A DNA stretch of 64,000 nt, taken from Planctomycetes bacterium MalM25 (lineage in GTDB: Bacteria; Planctomycetota; Planctomycetia; Pirellulales; Lacipirellulaceae). The position numbers and the translations under genes were made by a program. Positions 24,173 through 32,487 of this stretch are shown piece after piece. The notes under the pieces are model-generated. The model was given only the letters and a program-made list of their open reading frames with translations, was not told where the DNA came from and did no database searches. Position 1 is the stretch's first letter, and the number at the start of each line of letters is the position of its first letter. The stretch covers positions 2,529,968-2,593,967 of the forward strand of contig CP036424.1 in NCBI GenBank assembly GCA_007745835.1, in the 5' to 3' direction.

Positions 24173-24578
24173 CCGAAATGCCCCCCCGACAGATCCTTAG
24201 AACACCGCTTCACAAGGATCCTAGACGAGCCCCCCAATCGCACAATCAGACCGAATGATGGCGGATGGCACGACGATGGGCCCCTCTCAGTCATCGATCA
24301 CCGAGCCATCAACTTGGGACGGAGTCTGCAAGCCGCAGCCGAGGATCAAGTGGAGGGCCGTGACGAGCGGCACCGAACTGTTCCAGCTGCTCGAGGAGCT
24401 CCGCAGCAAGCCCTCTGGGGGCTGCTGAAGCGACTCTCATGGATGCCCCCGTCCTCACCCACACGGTTCGGCAAGCATTTTTCTGCGACGCCAATCTCTT
24501 GCAAACCTATTGCATCTTGCTACAATCAGGCTGACTGTAGCGAATGTTCCCCCACCCGCCCCGCGATAGACGGCCTCC
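24173..24578. other. Non-coding stretch of about 400 bases
   Basis: Contains the upstream regions of the divergent ankyrin gene and the Cys/His-rich gene. A plus-strand reading frame crosses it, but it has no protein character. Around 24378-24430 a stretch translates as LFQLLEELRSKPSGGLLK, which echoes the end of the SUMF1-like protein (KVLDELRSEPVRALLK); the match is short and may be chance. I see no hairpin or clear promoter. Confidence 0.3.
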
Positions 24579-24992
24579 ATGCCGCCCCTCCCACAACGCC
24601 TTCTGAGCTTCTCGCTCGCTGCGGCCTACGCCGCTTTGGCGTTGCTCGGCCACGCGTTGCATACGTGCGATGCCTCACAGTTGGCGACCGAAGGGGCGAC
24701 CTGCGAGCATTGCGGCTGCCCGCCTGAATGGGAAACCACGACGGGGGATTCTTGTGCGGCCAAGCCCTCCGGCTGGTCGAGATCGACGTCTCATTCCTAC
24801 TCCGATCACAGCTCGTGCTCGGCCTGCCATGTCCTGGCGCAGCTCAAGCTGGGCAAGGCTGAAAAGCCCGCGCCCCTTCTGCTGGCGTTTACATCTCTCA
24901 ACACGCGAGTCGCTTCAGACCGGTGGGCGCCATCGACGAAGCTTCTGACTCGTTCCGCTAGGGGCCCGCCGTCCGCTCTCGCGACGGTCTAG
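24579..24992 (+). CDS. Small secreted Cys/His-rich protein
   Basis: 137 residues. A signal or anchor sequence (LLSFSLAAAYAALALLGHALH) is followed by a Cys/His-rich region: HTCDAS, CEHCGCP, DSCAAK, SYSDHSSCSACHVLAQLK. The closing C-x-x-C-H-x-L-A-Q pattern resembles small DUF2946-type proteins linked to metals, but length and spacing differ, so I give no function. The C-terminal 40 residues look disordered. It is followed by a hairpin and then a pseudopilin gene. Confidence 0.6.
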   Translation: MPPLPQRLLSFSLAAAYAALALLGHALHTCDASQLATEGATCEHCGCPPEWETTTGDSCAAKPSGWSRSTSHSYSDHSSCSACHVLAQLKLGKAEKPAPLLLAFTSLNTRVASDRWAPSTKLLTRSARGPPSALATV

Positions 24993-25008
24993 CTGCGCTC
25001 GCCCCAGA

Positions 25009-25038
25009 CTGAGGGCAAGTGCATTCCTTGCCCTTCAG
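25009..25038. terminator. Hairpin between the Cys/His-rich gene and the pseudopilin gene
   Basis: CTGAGGGCAAG (25009-25019) pairs with CTTGCCCTTCAG (25027-25038) with one bulged base and a 7-nt loop. There is no run of T after it, so it may slow or end transcription only weakly. Confidence 0.4.
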
Positions 25039-25063
25039 AGTTCGTGCGGCTTAGCGCCGCGCG

Positions 25064-25786
25064 GTGTGTCCTGTGAGATCAACAAGAGCCTTCACGCTCG
25101 TCGAGCTGCTGGTGGTGATCGCCATCATCGGCACGCTCGTTTCGATGCTGCTTCCCGCGGTACAAGCCGCTAGGGCGTCGGCGCGGCGCACCGAGTGCGC
25201 CAGCAACCTCCGCCAGATCGGCCTGGCGATGCACCAGTACACCGATATCTACGCGGGGAGCTTCCCCGCGATGCGGCACGGCAAGGTGCGGGAGTCTTGG
25301 ATCGACCAGTTGGCGCCCTACATGGAGAGCGTCGATGAGATCCGCCTCTGCCCGGAAGACCTGGCGCGTCTCGAAGACGATTCGGACCGCGAGACGAGCT
25401 ACGCGATGAACGGCTACCTCCGTAAGCCGTCAAAACAAGAAGCTTACGCTTACGAGGGGACCCTCGACGAGGCGGTCTTCGACGACTTCGCCGACCGCCT
25501 GACGAAAGTTGGCGCGACCCACAGGACGCTGGTCCTGTTCGAAGCGGGCCGGACCGTCGAGTCCGCTTACGACCACCTCCACACCTGGGAGTGGTTCATG
25601 CTCGAGCCGGGGTACACCGCCAAAGGTCGGATGGAACGGATCCAGATCGACGTCGTCATCGATCGCCACCAAGGTTCGGTCTCCAATTACCTCTACGCCG
25701 ACGGCCACGTCGCCGCGATCTCCGAACAGCAGATCGCGGAGTGGGTCGAAGAAGAATTCAACTTCGCCAGGCCGGCGAAGTACTGA
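25064..25786 (+). CDS. Type II pseudopilin of the DUF1559 (planctomycete) kind
   Basis: 240 residues from GTG 25064; GTG 25073 is an equally good start. The N-terminal prepilin signature is [18 protein letters not shown], with the conserved Glu at position +5 after the cleavage site, followed by [18 protein letters not shown] and [15 protein letters not shown] as in DUF1559 proteins. Near the end [11 protein letters not shown] resembles the family's Y-x-D-G-H-V motif. Planctomycetes carry many such genes, probably minor pseudopilins exported and assembled by a type II/IV pilus machine. Two PEP-CTERM genes follow. Confidence 0.9.
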   Translation: MCPVRSTRAFTLVELLVVIAIIGTLVSMLLPAVQAARASARRTECASNLRQIGLAMHQYTDIYAGSFPAMRHGKVRESWIDQLAPYMESVDEIRLCPEDLARLEDDSDRETSYAMNGYLRKPSKQEAYAYEGTLDEAVFDDFADRLTKVGATHRTLVLFEAGRTVESAYDHLHTWEWFMLEPGYTAKGRMERIQIDVVIDRHQGSVSNYLYADGHVAAISEQQIAEWVEEEFNFARPAKY

Positions 25787-25851
25787 CACGCGGATACCCA
25801 ACCACCTTCGAGCGCACTGTGTCGCTCTTCGTTATCGCCTGGAGATGACTG

Positions 25852-26631
25852 ATGAAACGTTTTGTTGCTGGCGCCTTCTTGCTAGCCGCAGGGGCGGCCT
25901 TCACGGAGGCGCGCGCCTCGGAAGGCCACTTCGATGTCTTCGTCGGCGCCGCGGGAAGCCAGACGGCCTACGGTGGCATCGACGTTGATGATGGCGACGT
26001 CACGCTAAACGAGCGTGTCTTCGAGTCGGAGATGGGCGATATCGGCACGGTCTTCATCTCGGACGAACCCGGCTTCAACCACCCGGAGAGCGACGCGGTC
26101 CTGCCCCCGGGCGTGACCTCGCTCGCCGATGGCGATGAGATCTTCGTCCGCAAGCTGACCTCGACTTTCGACGGCGCGACCTCCGACCTCTTCTTCTGGG
26201 ACGGAACGGGCGCCCCCGCTTTCGCTCCGGCCGTCGACGCGACGTTCGACATCGTGACCGACCCGGGCGATTCGATCGGTACCGCCGGCGCCGGTGGCGG
26301 CTTCGACGATCACCCGCTCTACGAGCTCGGCAACGGCGGCTCGCTCCCCGCCCCCGGCATCTACCTCGGCGCCTTCGAGGTGCAGGTCGGCGTGCTGGAC
26401 CCGAGCGACCTGCTCTACCTGGTGATGGGGACCGAGGGCCTGATCACCGCCGACTTCCTCGGCATCACGCAGGGCGAGTTCGACATGCTGACCGATGAGG
26501 ATCTCGACGAGGAGCTCGAAGAGGTCATCGAAGCGGCTGTCGGCGTCGTTGAGCTCAGCCTGATCCCGGAGCCCGGCACGCTGGCCCTGGTTTCGTTCGC
26601 CGGCCTCGCGCTCGCTGCGCGTCGCCGCTGA
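25852..26631 (+). CDS. PEP-CTERM anchored secreted protein
   Basis: 259 residues. A signal peptide (FVAGAFLLAAGAAFTEARA) is followed by HFDVFVGAAG, an acidic region with FFWDGTGAPAF, a GIYLGAFEVQVG strand, and a PEP-CTERM sorting signal: IPEPGTLALV, a hydrophobic stretch and a final basic AARRR. Such signals are processed by an exosortase system and lead to surface or matrix location. The next gene shares its overall order of motifs. No catalytic residues are evident. Confidence 0.85.
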   Translation: MKRFVAGAFLLAAGAAFTEARASEGHFDVFVGAAGSQTAYGGIDVDDGDVTLNERVFESEMGDIGTVFISDEPGFNHPESDAVLPPGVTSLADGDEIFVRKLTSTFDGATSDLFFWDGTGAPAFAPAVDATFDIVTDPGDSIGTAGAGGGFDDHPLYELGNGGSLPAPGIYLGAFEVQVGVLDPSDLLYLVMGTEGLITADFLGITQGEFDMLTDEDLDEELEEVIEAAVGVVELSLIPEPGTLALVSFAGLALAARRR

Positions 26632-26653
26632 AGAACCCGGTAGTTCGTTATCG

Positions 26654-26694
26654 CGTCGTTGGGGGCGCAGCCGCGCCCCCAACGACGTCTTTTT
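26654..26694 (+). terminator. Strong intrinsic terminator
   Basis: A perfect 15-bp stem (26654-26668 with 26673-26687), 4-nt loop AGCC, followed by TCTTTTT. It ends the transcript of the first PEP-CTERM gene, so the second one needs its own promoter or read-through. Confidence 0.9.
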
Positions 26695-26709
26695 CCCTAA
26701 GGCATCGCG

Positions 26710-27693
26710 ATGAACAAGAGGCTGATCCTCGCCGCCACGGCCGGCGCCCTGGCGATGCACCTCCCGGCCCAGGCGCAGCACATCGATGTGCTCGCTCAGG
26801 TGATGAACGGCCAACTCGTCACCGGCGCGGCCAACTACGACAACAACACCTGGCTCGTCGGCCAACGGGTCTTCAAGCGGCAGTTCTTCTCGAACTTCCG
26901 CACGCCCGACCCCGGCTTCACGACGCTCGCGACAGGGAACCCGCTGCTCGAGCCGGGTGTGCAGGGGCTCGCCGCCTCGACCAATCTGTTCCTCGACATC
27001 GTGCCGAGCACGATCGACGGCCAGAGCGCCAACTTCTGGTGGTGGGACGGCGTCGACCCGGACGACGATGGCTTCACGCTTGACGACGTCGCCTTCGGCC
27101 TCGCACCGGCGGGCGTCACGTGGGAGGTCCTCGACGAAGATTTCACCAAGCACATCGCCGACGGATCGGACACGATGGTCCCCGGGGCCTTCATCCAGGA
27201 AGCGTTCGACGACGGGGACGTGCACAACCACTTGGTCTTGCAGCTCGCCGACAACGATGGCGACTCGCAGACGTCTCCCCCGCAAGGCGTCTACCTGGTC
27301 GCGATGGTCTTGCAGGCCGACGGGTTCGATACCTCGGAGCCCTTCTTCTTCGTTCACCGCACCTCCGGGCTGAGCAACGAACCCCGGGACATCGCCGCGG
27401 ATTGGGTGAACGCCAACTACGACGCGCTGGTCAGCGAGCCTCTCGAAGGTGATTTCAACCTGGACGGACTCGTCGATGCGGCCGACTACACCGTGTGGCG
27501 GGACGGACTGGGCGCCGAGTTTGTCAACGAGGACTACGACCTCTGGCGCAACAACTACGGTGCGCAGGCCCCAGCAAGCAACGCCCCGCCTGCTGCGGCG
27601 GGCGTGCCCGAACCCACGAGCGCTGGCGTGCTCTTAACGCTCGCCTTCGCCGCCGCGGCGTGCCGGCCCATGGCGCGTAACGCACGGCGATAA
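26710..27693 (+). CDS. PEP-CTERM protein with a dockerin-type EF-hand motif
   Basis: 327 residues with a signal peptide (AATAGALAMHLPAQAQ). It starts HIDVLAQVMNG and has QRVFKRQFF, DPGFTTLA, ANFWWWDGVDPDDDG and QGVYLVAMVLQ in the same order as in the preceding gene, so the two are probably paralogues. A dockerin-like calcium loop follows (GDFNLDGLVDAADYTVW, then EDYDLWRNNYGA), common in planctomycete secreted proteins. The C-terminal sorting signal is VPEPTSAGVLLTL, a hydrophobic run and basic residues. Its stop is 19 bp from that of the convergent glycosyltransferase. Confidence 0.85.
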   Translation: MNKRLILAATAGALAMHLPAQAQHIDVLAQVMNGQLVTGAANYDNNTWLVGQRVFKRQFFSNFRTPDPGFTTLATGNPLLEPGVQGLAASTNLFLDIVPSTIDGQSANFWWWDGVDPDDDGFTLDDVAFGLAPAGVTWEVLDEDFTKHIADGSDTMVPGAFIQEAFDDGDVHNHLVLQLADNDGDSQTSPPQGVYLVAMVLQADGFDTSEPFFFVHRTSGLSNEPRDIAADWVNANYDALVSEPLEGDFNLDGLVDAADYTVWRDGLGAEFVNEDYDLWRNNYGAQAPASNAPPAAAGVPEPTSAGVLLTLAFAAAACRPMARNARR

Positions 27694-27712
27694 GCTTGAC
27701 GGGTGCCCCTCG

Positions 27713-28420
27713 TCATCTAGGATCAAGGGACGCCTCGCGCCCGTACCAGCGGGCCAATCGCTCGGGCGACACGCCGCAGCGGTACGCCAGGACGAGCGCC
27801 CAGTTGGTCGCTGTCTGCCGCACGACGCCGCGGCGGCGCCAGCGTCTGGCGGAGACCGTTAGCGGACCGTCCAGCAGGACTGGCCGCGCGTGCTTGCGCA
27901 AGCGGCGCATCAGTTCGACGTCCTCCATGAGGGGCAGGTCGGGCACGCCGCCGACCCGCTCGAGCAACTCGCTTCGCACGAAGATCGCCTGGTCGCCGTA
28001 GGGCGTGCGGAGCCGGCTGGCCCGATAAGCGTTGCCCTTTTCGAGCCAGCGGTAGAGCACGCCCGGCGCGTCGATCCGTTGGCGGAATGCGCCGCAGCCG
28101 ATCGACGGGTCGGCCAGGGCCCCGGCGAGTTGCTCTCCCATGGCGGGGCAGGGGACCGTGTCGGCGTGCAGCAGCAGCACCGCCCCGCCCGTGGCGGCTT
28201 GGCAACCCGCGCGGAGTTGGCGTCCGCGGCCCGGCTCGGAAGTCAGGACCCGGACGCCGGCCTCCTCGGCGAGGGCGACCGTGCCGTCTTGGCTCCCCCC
28301 ATCGACGACGATCGTCTCGACCGTTCCCCCCCAGGCGGCGGTGAGCCCGCGAACGGCCCCGAGGGCCCTGGGCAGGTTCCCCTGCTCATCCAGAGTGGGA
28401 ATGACGATTGAGAGCTTCAT
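27713..28420 (-). CDS. TIGR04283-type family 2 glycosyltransferase
   Basis: 235 residues from ATG 28420; ATG 28429 would add three. The GT-A fold is evident from KLSIVIPTLDEQGNLPR, VVDGGSQDGTV, RGRQLRAGCQAATGG and LLLHADTVP, where HAD supplies the metal-binding DXD equivalent. GDQAIFVRSELLERVGGVPD and PLMEDVELMRRLRK are typical of this subfamily, often linked to arsenosugar or other small-glycoconjugate pathways. The C-terminus is basic and has no membrane helices. The substrate cannot be told from sequence. It is convergent with the preceding gene. Confidence 0.9.
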   Translation of the reverse strand: MKLSIVIPTLDEQGNLPRALGAVRGLTAAWGGTVETIVVDGGSQDGTVALAEEAGVRVLTSEPGRGRQLRAGCQAATGGAVLLLHADTVPCPAMGEQLAGALADPSIGCGAFRQRIDAPGVLYRWLEKGNAYRASRLRTPYGDQAIFVRSELLERVGGVPDLPLMEDVELMRRLRKHARPVLLDGPLTVSARRWRRRGVVRQTATNWALVLAYRCGVSPERLARWYGREASLDPR

Positions 28421-28477
28421 GCCCGTCATTCCGCGCTGCCGCTGGTCGTGGGGGTGGGAGAGTCGGGGTAAACGGCT

Positions 28478-28506
28478 TTGGGTCTCCGTGGCCGATTCCC
28501 TATACT
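28478..28506 (+). promoter_or_regulatory. Sigma-70-like promoter
   Basis: TTGGGT (28478-28483) and TATACT (28501-28506) with 17-nt spacing, 43 bases before the TTG start of the Gfo/Idh/MocA gene at 28550. Confidence 0.5.
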
Positions 28507-28549
28507 TGCCTAAGTTGACGCCACCGACCACTCCTCCCAGGCCCCGCCC

Positions 28550-29557
28550 TTGAAGCTGAACGTTGGCCTCGTGGGCCTCGGCCCCAAGTGGAACTCGCGC
28601 CACCGCCCCGCGCTCGCCGCGTTGGCGGAGCGGTACCGTGTGCGGGCGGTTTGCGACCCGGTCGCGCACCGGGCCGATCAGACGGCCCGCGAGCTGGGCG
28701 CGCGTCCGGTCGACGGCTTCCGCGCGCTGGTCGCGGCGGACGACATCGAGGCGGTGCTCATGCTGTCGGGGCGTTGGTTCGGAGCACTCCCGATCCTCGC
28801 CGCGTGCGAACACGGCAAGGCGATCTACTGCGGCGCCTCGGTCGAGATGGCCGAGCTAGAAGCCTGCCGGCTGCGCGACCGCGTGCGTGAGTCGGGCGTC
28901 GCGTTCATGGCCGAGCTGCCCGTGCGGCTCGCGCCGGCGACGATCCGGCTGAAAGAACTGATCGCGACTCGGCTGGGCGAACCGCGGCTGCTGTTCTGCA
29001 ACGAACGCCACGCCGCGCCGGCGGTGGCTCCGGGCCCAAGCGCGGACGCTCCCCAACAACCGGCGAGCCACGCCCGACGGCTGCTGGAGATGGTCGACTG
29101 GTGCCGCTACATCGCCGACCGCGAGACGACCGCCGTGCAGTGCGTCACGCACCGCACGCCCACGGGCGCCGAGCCGGAGGACTACTCCCTGGTGACCCTC
29201 GACTTCGCCGCGGACGAGGCGTCGGTCATGGCCCAGATCGCGTGCGGCGGTTACGTGCCGACCGGCTGGACCGAGGCGGCCGCCTTCCGCCGACCTGCCG
29301 ACTTGCAGGTCGTGTGCGAGCGGGGCATCGCGTTCATCGACCTGCCGGGCACCGTGACTTGGTTCGACGAAGCGGGCCAGCACACCGAACGTCTGCAAGA
29401 CGAACGCCCCCTGGGCGAGCGTTTGCTGATGCAGTTCCACCGCAGCGTCTCGAGCCTGGTGCTCCGCTCCACGAGCCTCGAGGACGCCTTCCGCGCACAG
29501 CAGATCGTCCTCGCGGCACGGCGCAGCGCCAGCAGCGGGCTGCGGGTTGAGCTGTAA
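28550..29557 (+). CDS. Gfo/Idh/MocA-like protein with a degenerate catalytic motif
   Basis: 335 residues from TTG 28550. The nucleotide-binding fold starts VGLVGLGPKWNSRHRPAL, with a G-x-G-x-x-x(N) variant, and continues with VRAVCDPVAHRADQTAREL. The family's usual E-K-P motif is replaced by VEMAE, so the catalytic lysine seems to be missing. The C-terminal half is the expected mixed substrate domain (MVDWCRYIADRETTAVQCVT). It is therefore uncertain whether this is an active sugar dehydrogenase. No signal peptide is present. A TTG start is used because no ATG or GTG fits. Confidence 0.75.
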   Translation: MKLNVGLVGLGPKWNSRHRPALAALAERYRVRAVCDPVAHRADQTARELGARPVDGFRALVAADDIEAVLMLSGRWFGALPILAACEHGKAIYCGASVEMAELEACRLRDRVRESGVAFMAELPVRLAPATIRLKELIATRLGEPRLLFCNERHAAPAVAPGPSADAPQQPASHARRLLEMVDWCRYIADRETTAVQCVTHRTPTGAEPEDYSLVTLDFAADEASVMAQIACGGYVPTGWTEAAAFRRPADLQVVCERGIAFIDLPGTVTWFDEAGQHTERLQDERPLGERLLMQFHRSVSSLVLRSTSLEDAFRAQQIVLAARRSASSGLRVEL

Positions 29558-29565
29558 GGCTGCTC

Positions 29566-30441
29566 TCAGTCTTGATTCAGCTCTTTCACGCGCAGGTCAT
29601 CCCAGACGACGGTCCCCTGACGGCCGGCGTGGATCTGGAGACCGAAGAAACCTTCGGCGAATCCCTTCGTGTCGACCCAGTGGGCGACCGGCACGCCGTT
29701 GACCCAGGTCTTCACGACAGGGCCCTCGGCGTGGATCGTGAGGCGGTTCCACTCGCCCTCCTTGAGCGCCTCGCGAGCGGCGGCGTGCTGCTCGAGCCAG
29801 AGCGGGTAGAGGAAGCCGCCACACCCTTGGCCGTAGATGCCGCCCGACCAACCGCGTCCTTTCTCGAAACCCTCCATCTCCGCCTGCGGGCCGACGGCGG
29901 TCGTGCCCGCTTTCTTGTCGGGCTTCTCAACCGAGCGGATCATCACTCCCGAGTTGCCGTCCGCCTCCCAACGCATGCGGCAGGTGAAGACGAAGTCCTT
30001 GTAGTCCTTCCGCTCAGTGCAGAGGTAGGTGCTGGGCGAGCCGGGCACGCACACGCCGACGACCTGTCCCCCGCGGGCCTCGAACGTGCAGTCGCCACCG
30101 ATCGGCGTCCAACCGCTGAGGTCCGTGCCGTTGAAGAGGGGCTCGAAGCCCTCGCCGTCGAGCGCGGGCTCGGGGTCCTCGTTCAGCAACATTTGGGCCG
30201 GGTCGGGAGCGCCGGGCTGTTTCTGGTAATGCTTGATCCACGACTCCTGCGACGCGTCGAGGCGGTTTCCGCTCGCGATCGCCGTGTCGCTCTCGTCGAG
30301 CGTCTTATTCACGGGCCAGGTCTTCGGCGGAGCCGCAATCGCCTCAACTTCCCGGCTTACTCCGTCCCGCACGGCTGCATCACCGACTGGCGCCGGCGAG
30401 AGACTGGCCGCGGTGGTTCCAACAAGGAGTAACCAAAGCAT
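29566..30441 (-). CDS. Secreted DUF1080 protein (3-keto-disaccharide hydrolase domain)
   Basis: 291 residues from ATG 30441, giving a short signal peptide (LWLLLVGTTAASLSPAP). A linker precedes the DUF1080 jelly-roll domain: EGFEPLFNGTDLSGWTPIGG, DFVFTCRMRWEADGNSGVMI, GWSGGIYGQGCGGFLYP, WNRLTIHAEGPVVKTWVNG and GFFGLQIHAGRQG. Members act on 3-keto sugars or bind carbohydrate, and planctomycetes carry many. It lies between two Gfo/Idh/MocA genes, whose family includes 3-keto-sugar-forming dehydrogenases, so a link in sugar oxidation and cleavage is plausible. Confidence 0.88.
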   Translation of the reverse strand: MLWLLLVGTTAASLSPAPVGDAAVRDGVSREVEAIAAPPKTWPVNKTLDESDTAIASGNRLDASQESWIKHYQKQPGAPDPAQMLLNEDPEPALDGEGFEPLFNGTDLSGWTPIGGDCTFEARGGQVVGVCVPGSPSTYLCTERKDYKDFVFTCRMRWEADGNSGVMIRSVEKPDKKAGTTAVGPQAEMEGFEKGRGWSGGIYGQGCGGFLYPLWLEQHAAAREALKEGEWNRLTIHAEGPVVKTWVNGVPVAHWVDTKGFAEGFFGLQIHAGRQGTVVWDDLRVKELNQD

Positions 30442-30635
30442 CGATAAGGTTCCGGTGAACGAGTTGCTGAGGGATAAACGCCGGGAAACGGCGATCGGCG
30501 TGCCTGCCGCCACTCTAACCCGGGACGCCCCGCAGATTAAGGACGCCGCGACGGTTGTCCGCCACACGGCGGCGTGGGTACCCTGAGAGGGCGGCTTTTC
30601 CGTTCCTTCTCGACCCCGGCAGCACCGAGGCCCAC

Positions 30636-32036
30636 GTGATCCATCGTCGTGACTTCCTGGCGGCATCCGCTTCGGCCTCCGCCCTCGCACTGACGCCCTC
30701 GTTCACCTTCGCCCAGGGCGCGAACGACGCGATCCGGCTCGGGTTCATCGGATTGGGCGGGCGGGGCAACAACCTGCTGAAGTCTTTCGGCAACCGGAAG
30801 GACGCCCGCGTCACCGCGTTGTGCGACGTCGATAGCGCCCGCCTGGAACAGACCGCCAGCATGTTCCCCTCGGCGGCGACCTCGATCGATCCGCGCGGCG
30901 TGATCGAGCGCGACGACGTGGACGCCGTCGTGATTGCGACCTGCAACCACTGGCACTGCCTGGCCGCCATCTGGGCGTGCCGCGCCGGCAAGGACGTTTA
31001 CGTCGAGAAGCCGCTGGGGCACAACCTTGCGGAGCAGGAGGCGCTGGTCGAGGTCGCGGCGCAAACGGGTCGAATCGTGCAGATCGGCACCCAGCAACGA
31101 TCCGACCCGGCCCGGATGAAGGCACGCCGCTGGCTGCACGAGGAGAAACGGCTCGGCGAGCTGTCGCATGTCGTCGCCACCCGTAGCGGCGAGCGCAAGC
31201 CGATCGGCCGCCGCGGCTCGGAGCTGCCAATCCCCAAGACGGTCGACTACAAGCTGTGGCTCGGTCCCGCGGCGCGCGAGCCGCTGCATCGCGACCACCT
31301 GCATTACGACTGGCACTGGGACTGGAACACGGGCAGCGGTGAGATGGGCAACTGGGGCGTCCACATCCTGGACGACCTGCGCGGCACCGCGCTGAACGAC
31401 GAAGCGATGTTCCCGTCGCGCGTCGTGAGCGCTGGCAAACGGGTCCTGTGGGACGACGCGGGCGAGACGCCCAACCTGCACGTGGCGCACTTTCAGAGCG
31501 AGAGCCTGCCGGTTCAGTTGCTGCTCAGCAACCTCGCCCAGCCCCAAACGCTCGGCAAGGCGTTCGGTTACCGCGGCCCGGGGTCGGGTTACGTCGTCTT
31601 CGGCGAGGGGGGCTACCTGCGTGGCCAGCGAGGGAAGTACGAGCTGTTCGACGCCGACGGCGAGCTCCTCGACACCGCCACGGGGAGCGGTGGCGCCGAG
31701 CACTCGGCGAACTTCTTGAAGGCCGTTCGCTCTCGCTCCACAAGCGACCTGAACGCGCCGGTCTCCGAAGCCTACGCGAGCTCGGCGTGGTGCCACCTTG
31801 CGAACATCGCCGCCCTGCAAGGCGCCGCCGAACCCGGCGCGTCGGGCGCTGAGCTGGGCGCGGGGTGGAGCGACCTGGCGGAGGCGTTGAAGTCGGTGGC
31901 CGGCGAGGCTCTTCCGGCCGGCGTGGTCGATGTCGATCCGGCAACGGGCCGCGTCAGCACGCCTCTGGCGCCGGCGGCCTCGCAGCTCGTCACGCGCGAA
32001 TCGGCCACGGCCGGGTTCGACCCCTTGGCGGTTTGA
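30636..32036 (+). CDS. Tat-exported Gfo/Idh/MocA family oxidoreductase
   Basis: 466 residues from GTG 30636, chosen because it begins with a twin-arginine signal (IHRRDFLAASASASALAL). The Rossmann fold starts LGFIGLGGRGNNLLKSF, followed by VTALCDVDSARLEQT. The catalytic E-K-P is intact in DVYVEKPLGHN, with DWHWDWNTGSGEMGNWGVH typical of the large planctomycete secreted subgroup. Tat export implies that the NAD(P) cofactor is bound before export. It probably oxidises a sugar or cyclitol in the periplasm, possibly together with the DUF1080 protein encoded upstream on the other strand. Confidence 0.9.
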   Translation: MIHRRDFLAASASASALALTPSFTFAQGANDAIRLGFIGLGGRGNNLLKSFGNRKDARVTALCDVDSARLEQTASMFPSAATSIDPRGVIERDDVDAVVIATCNHWHCLAAIWACRAGKDVYVEKPLGHNLAEQEALVEVAAQTGRIVQIGTQQRSDPARMKARRWLHEEKRLGELSHVVATRSGERKPIGRRGSELPIPKTVDYKLWLGPAAREPLHRDHLHYDWHWDWNTGSGEMGNWGVHILDDLRGTALNDEAMFPSRVVSAGKRVLWDDAGETPNLHVAHFQSESLPVQLLLSNLAQPQTLGKAFGYRGPGSGYVVFGEGGYLRGQRGKYELFDADGELLDTATGSGGAEHSANFLKAVRSRSTSDLNAPVSEAYASSAWCHLANIAALQGAAEPGASGAELGAGWSDLAEALKSVAGEALPAGVVDVDPATGRVSTPLAPAASQLVTRESATAGFDPLAV

Positions 32037-32040
32037 CCAT

Positions 32041-32063
32041 CGATTGCAGCTTCGCAGCAATCG
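32041..32063. terminator. Terminator-like hairpin
   Basis: CGATTGC (32041-32047) pairs with GCAATCG (32057-32063) just after the oxidoreductase stop; CACCTTTT follows a few bases later. Confidence 0.4.
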
Positions 32064-32175
32064 CACTTGCACCTTTTGCTCGACGGAGCCGGATTTTTAG
32101 CCTACGCTTAACGATGCTTCAGGGCTCGGCAGGGGCCCGCTCTTCTCTGCTCCCACTCCAAATCGGAGAACTGCT

Positions 32176-32466
32176 GTGGCTATCCTTCCTTTGATCATCC
32201 AGCTGCTGACCGGCGCCGCTGGCGGCAACTTGGTCGGCAAGCTGGCCAAGAAGATCGACCTCGGCGTGCTCGGCAACTCGATCGCCGGCATCCTCGGCGG
32301 CGGACTCGGCGGGCAACTGCTCGGCCTGCTCGGCGTGGACGTGGCGCCGAGTGGCGGTCTCGACTTGCAGGCGATCCTCGGCAGCGTCGCCTCGGGCGGC
32401 GCGGGCGGCGGCGCGCTGATGGCCATCATCGGCATCATCAAGTCGCTCCTCGCCAAGGGCAAGTGA
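32176..32466 (+). CDS. Small glycine-rich membrane protein, uncharacterised
   Basis: 96 residues from GTG 32176. It has three hydrophobic glycine-rich segments: LPLIIQLLTGAAGGNLVG, NSIAGILGGGLGGQLLGLLG and GGALMAIIGIIKSLL, with a closing KGK. Short proteins with the same order of segments (GAAGGN, GNSIAGILGG, GGLDLQAILG) are widespread in bacteria and, as far as I know, have no assigned function. A TATA-like sequence lies upstream but no clear promoter. It is convergent with the sulfatase gene. Confidence 0.75.
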   Translation: MAILPLIIQLLTGAAGGNLVGKLAKKIDLGVLGNSIAGILGGGLGGQLLGLLGVDVAPSGGLDLQAILGSVASGGAGGGALMAIIGIIKSLLAKGK

Positions 32467-32487
32467 TCCGCGGGCACGACCCCGTGA

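Noticed and set aside
24140-24727. A plus-strand frame across the ankyrin/Cys-His gap.
   Set aside because: It overlaps the start of the ankyrin gene and the Cys/His-rich gene, and its sequence looks random. The short echo of the SUMF1-like C-terminus is too weak to call a gene remnant.
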